The notes under the pieces: generated by a model | What the model was told of the DNA's origin: nothing | Seen by the model: only the letters and a program-made list of their open reading frames with translations | The model's database searches: none | Assembly (NCBI GenBank): GCA_000151295.1 | Contig: GG745346.1 | Coordinates: 786,064-850,063, forward strand | Length of the DNA stretch: 64,000 nt | Direction: 5' to 3' | Source of the DNA: Allomyces macrogynus ATCC 38327 | Taxonomy: Eukaryota; Blastocladiomycota; Blastocladiomycetes; Blastocladiales; Blastocladiaceae | Program-made: the position numbers and the translations under genes | Shown: positions 57,667-64,000 of the stretch, one piece after another | How positions within the stretch are numbered: the first letter of the stretch is position 1 | Layout: the number at the start of each line of letters is the position of its first letter

Positions 57667-59948
57667 ATGACCGTAGTCGACACGGGGCCAGCTGGTGTCC
57701 CGTCTGTCGCCGTGACTCCGCCTGCGCGCCCGCGCCGCCGTCGCGTGCGCTTCCCGCTCCACGAAGTGCATGTTGCGCGATTCGGGTCATTTGCGCGCGC
57801 CACGGCCTACTCGGCATGTGCTCTCGCGTCGGCCGCACCGTGCAATCTCACCATGACGCCCATGCATCCGGCGTTTGTCTATACGGCACCGTCCGCGGCC
57901 GCGACCACGGGCGGATCCGCATCGGCACTGGCCGCCGTCTCGCCCTCGTTCCAACCCATTTCCTGCCACGTTTCGCCCGCGAGCCCTTTTGAAGTGGCTC
58001 CGACGTCGAGCCTGCCCAGTACCGCTCCCGCGTCGTTGTCGCTTCCATCCGACGGCGCGGCTGATGCTGCATTGGCCAGGAGGCCAAGCATCCGGTCGGT
58101 TAAGTCGGCCCTTGCGGTTGGTGGCTCCGGCCAGTCATCGCCGTCGACGGCGCAAAAGTCCCCGACCCTTTCGGCACGATCGGCCGGCTCGTCTGTTTAC
58201 CCGTCGCTGCTGGATCCCGATACGCCCGTGCACATTGTGGCGGGCAGCTCCAACAACCACTTGCTGTGCCTCTTGGCCAGCTCGACGGGCGCCTACTGGA
58301 ACACGGTCGAGGTGCCCCTCACGCAGATTCCGGACAAGGGCGAGATTCTGGGCCTGCACGCTTTTGAGCGCACAACCACGTTCCACTTTTCGGATATTGT
58401 CTCGGGCCGCATGAAGGCGTCACCCAGTGTCGGCGCGGCGGCCGTGGCCAAGCGCAGCACGGCCCTGACCAACTTGATTGTGGCAGTGGCGATAATACAG
58501 GTATCTTGGTTTACCTCTCCACCCCTTGGCTATGATGATTTCAACCCTTTTTGACCCGCCAAGTGGTCGGTAGGAGTCGGAAACGGGGCCCAAGTATTCG
58601 CTGCACGTTTACGGCGCACTCGCAGTCGGGACGACGCTGGAACGCAAACTGTTTGCGCTTGCCGCTGATTGCCAAGTCATTCCCCTCGATTACGCACCTT
58701 TGCATGTGTCGCATCTCGAGTATGTTACTTGCGATTCATGTCTCCGTGCCGATGTGGAGAACTCAAGTTGCACTTTGCTCGGTAGAATTGCGGACGAGGG
58801 AAAAGAGGCCATGGCGATTGCTGTATGCGACGAGGACGGCATCATTCATCTCTACGCTGAGGTATGAACGATCCGCGACCAACGTTGGGGTTTCTGGCTG
58901 GACGCTCAGATCATAACTGCTCTGCCGGTAGGTGCCCTCGACGCGCAAGTTTGTCGAAATTGACGGCATTCTATCACCCGCCAGCTCGGATCCACCAAGC
59001 GCGTACGCGTCGCGTGAAGACCTCACGCTTCTCTTATCGATGCACTCACGTTTACTCGTCTATAGCGCCATGTTCACGGCGTCGCTCGAGACGCAAATCA
59101 ACGAGCAGTCGGTTCGCTTTACAGCGGTCGCGTATGGATCAGGACAGCTCACCGTGACGCTCGACTGGAGGAACCCCGAGACGCATCATTTCGGTTCGTA
59201 CCCCCCGCTCGGATTTTTTTGCTCGCGTGGCGAACTCCGTGCTCATCATCCTCGTTCCATGTAGTCCCATCTCGTCGTCGCGTCTTTTCCGAGCCACTCT
59301 GCTACACGCCCATCACGAGCGTGAACTGTTTCGCACACGCGGGGGAGGTCCACTTACTCGTGACGCCCGCGTGCGAACCCGCATTTGTGCTGCTGAACGT
59401 GTCGCAGCTCGCCGCGAGCGAGACCAAGGAGGCCTCGGGCTTGACTGCCGCGTGCTCGCGCGTCACGTTGCCGCTGAGCGACCGGTTCGATTCGGTCGTG
59501 AGCGCGGCCGTCGGCAACGTGCTCTGGAACGGGTCGACGCAGATCGTGCTGGGCACGTACGGTCAGCGGCTGCTGCTGTACGATTGGGGTACGCTCTTGT
59601 CTTGACCAAGGGTGTGGGTTTGGCATGACTGACACTCCGGACTGGCGCGCAGACAAGGAAACCTCCTCGTTCCACTTGGTCAGCATGAACAAGACGGCCT
59701 ACCCCGTGCTGGCGCTCTACCTGACTGACATCAACCGCGACGGCGTGCTCGAGCTTGTCGCCGTATCGCTGTTCGGACTCCACGTCTACCAGCACGACCT
59801 GGACCATGTGCGCGCCCGCGTCGAGGCGCGGCTCGGGCTCCCCATTGCTTGCGCGGGCGAGGAGGAGGAGGAGGATACGGCGCTCGACCAGGATGCCAAT
59901 GACGGCACCGAAATGGATGCGGAAGTCAATGGTGGTTCCGAAGATTGA
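57667..59948 (+). CDS. KPTN: kaptin (KICSTOR subunit) homologue
   Basis: Exons 57667-58500, 58574-58719, 58786-58861, 58932-59193, 59265-59588 and 59653-59948; GT-AG introns of 64-73 bp; 645 residues against ~436 in human kaptin. The carboxyl region aligns well with the human protein: SDRFDSVVSAAVG...IVLGTYGQRLLLYDW corresponds to DQFDSVLCSLV...VATYGQELLCY, and LTDINRDGVLELVAVSLFGLHVYQHDL corresponds to [26 protein letters not shown]. The central SHLEIADEGK...DEDGIIHLYAE also matches. The additional length is a Ser/Pro/Ala-rich insert after the first propeller blade (about residues 70-180) and an acidic end. In animals kaptin is part of KICSTOR, which recruits GATOR1 to lysosomes for amino-acid control of TORC1. 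Confidence 0.85.
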
Positions 59949-60027
59949 GCATGCTCAAAAGGAAAATGCATATTTGCCCGTACTCGTCATTCCCCAAATC
60001 ATTTAGTCTGCTCCACCCCAACACAGT

Positions 60028-61490
60028 TCAGCTCACCGTCGCCATCTCCTCCTCCCCCGCCTTGGCACCCAACCCCACCGTCTCGCTCCTCTCGCCCTTC
60101 TTCTCCGGCACGACCGGGCACGTCAACTCGAGCACCTTCTTATCCGCGACCCACTTGGCCTTGACTTTCTCCTCGTCCACGACGTACGGCAGCGGCACGA
60201 TCGCGTGGTACTTACTCGGGACGTGGCACACGACAGATCGCGGCTCGACGCGCGCATCAATCTCGGCCACGGCATTGACGCGCGGTAAGTCAAACTTGAC
60301 CACGAGCGCGCGCGGCCGCTGTGGGGAATCGGCGACGCGGTCCGGCCCGCCCCAGTAGGTCTGCAGGGCAAAGTCGTTGCGGTGGACGACGCGGAACTTG
60401 GGCGTTTCAATCGGCGGCGGGACCGCCTGGCTGCGCAATTTCAGGTCACGGAGAAAGTCCTCGATTGGCTGCTCCGGCGTGGTCGCAGCAGAGTCGGCGG
60501 ATTGCGACGGGACGGGTGCCGCTTGACCTGCAGGCGCAGCTGGTTTCGTGGGAGTCGGGTCAGTGGACTTGAACGCGACGGTCTTGGGGTTGGCCTTGGC
60601 TTTCCCTTTGTCCTTGGCGGAGGATTCCTTGGTGGCGAGCGCGGCAGCGGCAGAGACCGCGGCGCCCATGCCCGACGGCGCTGACGAGGACCCAGAACCG
60701 ACGGGCTCGCGAATCGCCGTGTTGACGGGCGTGCCCTTGTACTTGATTTTAGGAACGACCGTAGTGGCTGCGAGAACGGAGCGTCAGAAGATGTATCGTG
60801 GCTGCCTCTGGAAGCAACAGAACGTACTCCGCTCGAGCTTGGTCTTGAACTTGTTCTCAATCGACTCGACCGCGACCTCAATCAAACTCGTGCGCAGCTC
60901 GGGCTTGGCAAACGCGTTCGGGTGGAACACGATGTCGAACAGCAATACCGTTTCGGCGCCCTTGCCTACACGCGTCGCGACCGTCGACATGAGCGTCCCG
61001 TCCCCGAACCCCACTCACCCACAGATCACGCGCGTACTTTCGCTATCCTGCTCGGGCCGCGGCGCCGTCATACTATGCGGCAGCGTCCACGATTCGCCGA
61101 CCTTCCCACCGCGTGTGACGCGCTTGGCTGCGGGCTTATCAATCTCGGTCGACGCCGCGAGATTGATGTAGACGACGCGCGACGTGACCTCGATCCACTC
61201 GGGCTTGAGCCCTTCGGGCAAAGGCGCGTCGGTGGTGCGCTGCGTGCGCACGACAAATTGGCCCTCGGGCCGCACCCAGCGCAGATTGTGACCGCGCTCG
61301 CGCTCGAGTTGCTGAATTTCTTTCTCGTATTGCTAAGGAAATGAACGAACGGCGCGGTGAGGGGAGCGGCAGCGGGCGGGGAGGGCGTGGATGGTGCGGA
61401 CCTTGCGCGTCTCTGGGTTCGTGATATCGTCCATGTAGGCCTTGAACATGTCGCGGATTCCTTGTCCTTAAACGCATTTTGGAACCGCTC
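60028..61490 (-). CDS. DNAAF2: Kintoun / DNAAF2 (PIH1 family), with apparent frameshift
   Basis: Cytoplasmic assembly factor for axonemal dynein arms. Recognisable order: VERFQNAFKDKE, RDMFKAYMDDITNPETRK, YEKEIQQLERERGHNLRWV, the PIH1 block (EGQFVVRTQRTT...VVYINLAAS, then WTLPHS), VLLFDIVFHPNAFAKPEL, and KIKYKGTPVNTAI. A carboxyl CS-like beta region follows (VKFDLPRVNAVAEIDARVEP...KKVLELTCPV). Supported exons: ~61490-61402, 61332-61023, 60965-60828 and 60767-60028, with introns of 69, 57 and 60 bp. In the first of these exons one base appears to be missing between DKE and RDMF (near 61459), so the frame breaks. The true first exon and start are not resolved; an ATG at about 61622 is a candidate. 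PIH1D1-type proteins are the alternative, but the amino-terminal blocks favour Kintoun. Confidence 0.78.
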
Positions 61491-61875
61491 CACCTCCTGT
61501 CATCGGACCCCGTAGCCAATATCAGTCAACAGTTCGTGGCAGGCGGTGGATGGCCTCGGAACGGGCGTCGCCGTGCCTGCGGCGTCATTTTGAAGTCCTC
61601 CTTGGCGTCGTCTTTGAGCATGTTGGCGCGAAGATGGCGGATTTCGATGCTGACTTGAGCAGCTTGCAGCAGGTGCCGTTGGTATGAAAGCGGAGAGCTG
61701 AAGGGGAGAGCAAATCACGGGCCGGAGACCACAATCGACGGTGGTTGCAGGCAGAAAGCAACGACAGACGGGCTTCCATTCTCACTCACGATACGATCAC
61801 GTAACGACGGCAACCTCACAAGGATCGACGCCAGAAACATGCTCAAAACGCCGGTTTATAATCAAAAAGACCCAC

Positions 61876-62647
61876 TTAGGCCGTCTCCTCGACCGCGACC
61901 GTGTTGAGGCCCTTGAACGACTCGACGGGCACGTGCGAGACGAGCGCGTAGAGCTTCTCCTTGGCGTCCTCGGCGTCGTTACGCTTGCGCGAGATGCGCA
62001 CGCGAATGCGGTGCGGCACCGTCTTGACACCCTTGTTCCAGACGGCCACGTTGAGCTCGGGCGCAAGACGCACGTCCTTGGTGCCCATGGCCTTGGCCGC
62101 AAACTCGCGAATGGCCTTGATCGCCTTGGGCGCGCGCTTCTTGAAGGAACTGCATTGGCACACCGTCAGGGTCAGTTCCAAGTCAAACCGAATTGACGAG
62201 GGACCCGACGCGGCCGCCGGAGCCACGGCATTGGCGGGAAGGCCGGGTTGACACGCGAAGTCGCCGAAAACGACCAAGTGCGAGCGGGAATCACCTCATT
62301 TCACGCACTTGGTCGCACCCAACAACGCTCGACGCACTACAGCGCTTCACCGCCACAAAACACCCCACATCGAACCCCAAAAGGGGCCGACTAAGCACGT
62401 CACCACGCAACCCACCACCACAACGCATCGGAAACAGGATCGAGCGAAGGAGAGCGCGTGCGTGCGTGCGGTTTCGTCGACTTCGAAGCGAAGGGCCGAG
62501 TGGCTCCAGCGAGCGTCAAAGTCCCCCAGTCCGCAAGTGTGCAAGTGCTGTCACATACGTGCCGTGCACCATGCGGTGCAGGTGGATCGTGTACTCGCGG
62601 GTCACGATGTCCTCGGTCGTCGAGCGCTTGCCAGTGGGCTTCACCAT
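61876..62647 (-). CDS. RPL31: 60S ribosomal protein eL31
   Basis: Exons 62647-62559 and 62149-61876 joined across a 409-bp GT-AG intron in phase 2; 120 residues (human 125, yeast 113). The first exon reads [20 protein letters not shown], and the second begins [23 protein letters not shown] and continues [18 protein letters not shown] and [13 protein letters not shown], as in eL31. The intron is far longer than others in the window, a common trait of ribosomal protein genes, and holds the hairpin described separately. Confidence 0.93.
62271..62315. other. 12-bp perfect inverted repeat in the eL31 intron
   Basis: CGACCAAGTGCG (62271-62282) and CGCACTTGGTCG (62304-62315) are exact reverse complements separated by a 21-base loop. 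On the pre-mRNA they would form a strong stem. No H/ACA or C/D box set is evident around it. Confidence 0.8.
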
Positions 62648-63463
62648 TTTGACTAGAGCGTCAAAAATGGTATCGGTGGGTCAGATTTGGCCGGAAATCG
62701 AGACGGTGACCGTGGCCACGCCGATCCATCCGTTGCCAGTCGACCCGAAAATTACTCTGCTCGCGTTGGCAGCGAAGTGGCATGCGGGCACTTTGCGGGC
62801 GGTGGTCGCCGCGAGAGGGATTTCGGGTCGGCGATGTGGACGGTCGGTCGTGGTGCTGAAGCTGGTCACGGTCGAGGTCGGAATAGTCGTGCTCACATTT
62901 CAGCTCAAAGTGGGATGCTCGAGATGTGAAAGGAGGAAGACTTTTGCTGGCGCGGCGATCGATTTGCAAAACTTGATTGTTCCAGCCGCAACGAGTCACG
63001 TGTCAAGTATCATGGTCATTTTGCACCCCTCCTGCGTCGCTCGCATCATTGGCATCCTGAACCTTGCCCTTGACGCCCGACGTCAACGCCGCGGTCCGAA
63101 CACTTGAAGCCCATCGCGACAAACCGCAGTAATTTCTGGATACTTGGATGGTGCGTGTTGTCCTGGGTATTCCCGAACCGCTCGAGCAGCACCACCGGAG
63201 GTCTACGTCGCGGTGGATGTTGGCCATGGCGAATCAGGCGTCATGCGTTGAGCCATCTGGCGTCGGTAACACTCCCATATCAATCAATTGTGGTCACTCT
63301 GACGTCCCATTTCGAGGGGGAACACCATGATGGGCCGTTCGTTTCCAACCACGACATGTACTGACGCGTCTTGCCGTTCTGCGTAGATCAATCCTGCCCT
63401 CTCATTTCAATATTGCTGATGAATAAAAAGCGCAAAATTGTACTAGACTCTATCAATCTCCAC
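62648..63463. other. intergenic interval (eL31 upstream)
   Basis: It contains the eL31 promoter and the 3' region of the aminoacylase gene. Open frames on both strands near 62660-63100 have no recognisable features. Confidence 0.45.
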
Positions 63464-63999
63464 TCAGCACTCCACGGTCCACAGCTTGGGGTCCTCGGCC
63501 GTCGGATCCACCACCTCGTCGAGCCGCGGAAGCAGCGCCGTGTAAAAATCGAGACCCTCGAGGAACATGGACTCGTCGAGGTACTCGTCGTGGCAGTGGA
63601 GCAGGACGGGCGTGTTGCGCATGGGCGAGATGCCGAGGGCTGGAACACGCGCGCGGCGCACGTACCGCGAGTCGGTCGCGGCTGGGAAGACGGTCGGGTC
63701 GAGCGCGACATCGCGCGCCTTGGCTGTGGCCTGCAGCGCGTGCCACCACGGGTTGTTGTCGAGCGGCGTGACAAAGTTGCACGGCGTGAGCTGGATGAAC
63801 TCGTACGAGACGCTGTTCGTGAACGAAAGGTCAGTGGCGAATCCAACCAAACAGTCAGAGCGCACTTTTCACAAACGTACCCTTCCTCGGACGCACACCA
63901 CGCGTCGAGCAGCGCGCGGAACTTGGCGAGCGGCATTCTCGGGGAAATGCGGATATCGAACCCCATGTCGAGCTGGTTTGGGATCACGTTCCACTGCAC
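63464..63999 (-). CDS. ACY1: aminoacylase-1 (M20 peptidase family), 3' part only
   Basis: The gene enters from the right edge, so its 5' part is missing. Two exon pieces, 63999-63881 (partial) and 63812-63464, are joined by a 68-bp GT-AG intron in phase 2, giving ~156 carboxyl residues. They contain WNVIPNQLDMGFDIRISP (dimerisation-domain strand), NNPWWHAL, PAATDSRYVR, and VPALGISPMRNTPVLLHCHDE, all matching aminoacylase-1. The enzyme hydrolyses N-acyl L-amino acids using two zinc ions. The amino-terminal metal ligands lie outside the window. A related M20 carboxypeptidase is less likely. Confidence 0.88.
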
Positions 64000-64000
64000 G

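Noticed and set aside
1..64000. CRISPR arrays, insertion sequences, retroelements, rRNA or tRNA genes
   Set aside because: No spaced direct repeats, terminal repeats, transposase or reverse-transcriptase motifs were seen by eye, and no convincing tRNA T-loop/anticodon arrangement was noticed. A tRNA or Rfam scan was not possible here.

Overview
The window is nuclear DNA from a eukaryote, most likely a flagellated (zoosporic) fungus. Almost every gene is split by short GT-AG introns of about 60-125 bp. Coding sequence is GC-rich. Fungal-type housekeeping genes (an ADE13 type adenylosuccinate lyase, a FYV7-like rRNA processing factor) sit beside genes found only in ciliated lineages: epsilon-tubulin, a kinesin-9 and the dynein-assembly factor Kintoun. 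F-box/LRR-type genes recur. This combination fits Blastocladiomycota or a chytrid; the phylum is inference, not something the sequence states.

Layout: 0.2-1.7 kb, F-box/LRR gene. 2.5-3.5 kb, doubtful membrane protein beside simple repeats. 4.1-9.1 kb (-), an intersectin-long homologue (EH-EH-coiled coil-SH3-SH3-DH-PH-C2). 9.9-10.6 kb (+), probable small F-box gene running into the 3' end of a kinesin-9 gene (10.4-13.6 kb, -). 14.0-20.6 kb (+), nuclear basket protein TPR/Mlp. 22.3-23.8 kb (-), intronless F-box/LRR. 24.0-25.9 kb (+), epsilon-tubulin. 26.2-27.1 kb (-), mitochondrial-type nucleoside diphosphate kinase. 27.7-28.6 kb (-), multi-pass membrane protein. 29.1-31.0 kb (-), PUF60 with an inserted RS region. 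31.8-34.0 kb (+), NUAK/MARK-like kinase. 34.2-34.9 kb (-), FYV7-like protein. 35.2-39.8 kb (+), a decayed helical-repeat (PPR-like) locus with an internal duplication. 40.6-42.3 kb (+), unknown protein with a PP1-docking type motif. 42.9-44.5 kb (-), adenylosuccinate lyase with a possible polyQ alternative first exon. 46.6-48.4 kb (+), LAT/APC amino acid transporter. 49.1-49.9 kb (-), broken F-box gene. 50.0-54.3 kb (-), BRO1-domain ESCRT-associated protein. 54.6-55.4 kb (+), HDDC2-type 5'-nucleotidase. 55.4-57.4 kb (-), Ric8/synembryn. 57.7-59.9 kb (+), kaptin. 60.0-61.5 kb (-), Kintoun. 61.9-62.6 kb (-), ribosomal protein eL31. 63.5-64.0 kb (-), 3' part of an aminoacylase-1 gene running off the window.

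The genes do not form one pathway. Themes: flagellum and basal body (epsilon-tubulin, kinesin-9, Kintoun), endocytosis and endosomal sorting (intersectin, BRO1 protein), signalling (Ric8, kaptin, NUAK-like kinase), nucleotide metabolism (ADE13, NDPK, HDDC2). For most multi-exon genes the proposed introns restore a single frame whose exon lengths sum to a multiple of three, which is the main support for the models. The points most worth following are the intersectin-long and kaptin homologues in a fungus, a Ric8 intron whose acceptor reads CG rather than AG, a one-base frameshift in Kintoun and the decaying PPR-like locus. Splice coordinates were read by eye and may be off by a base or so.
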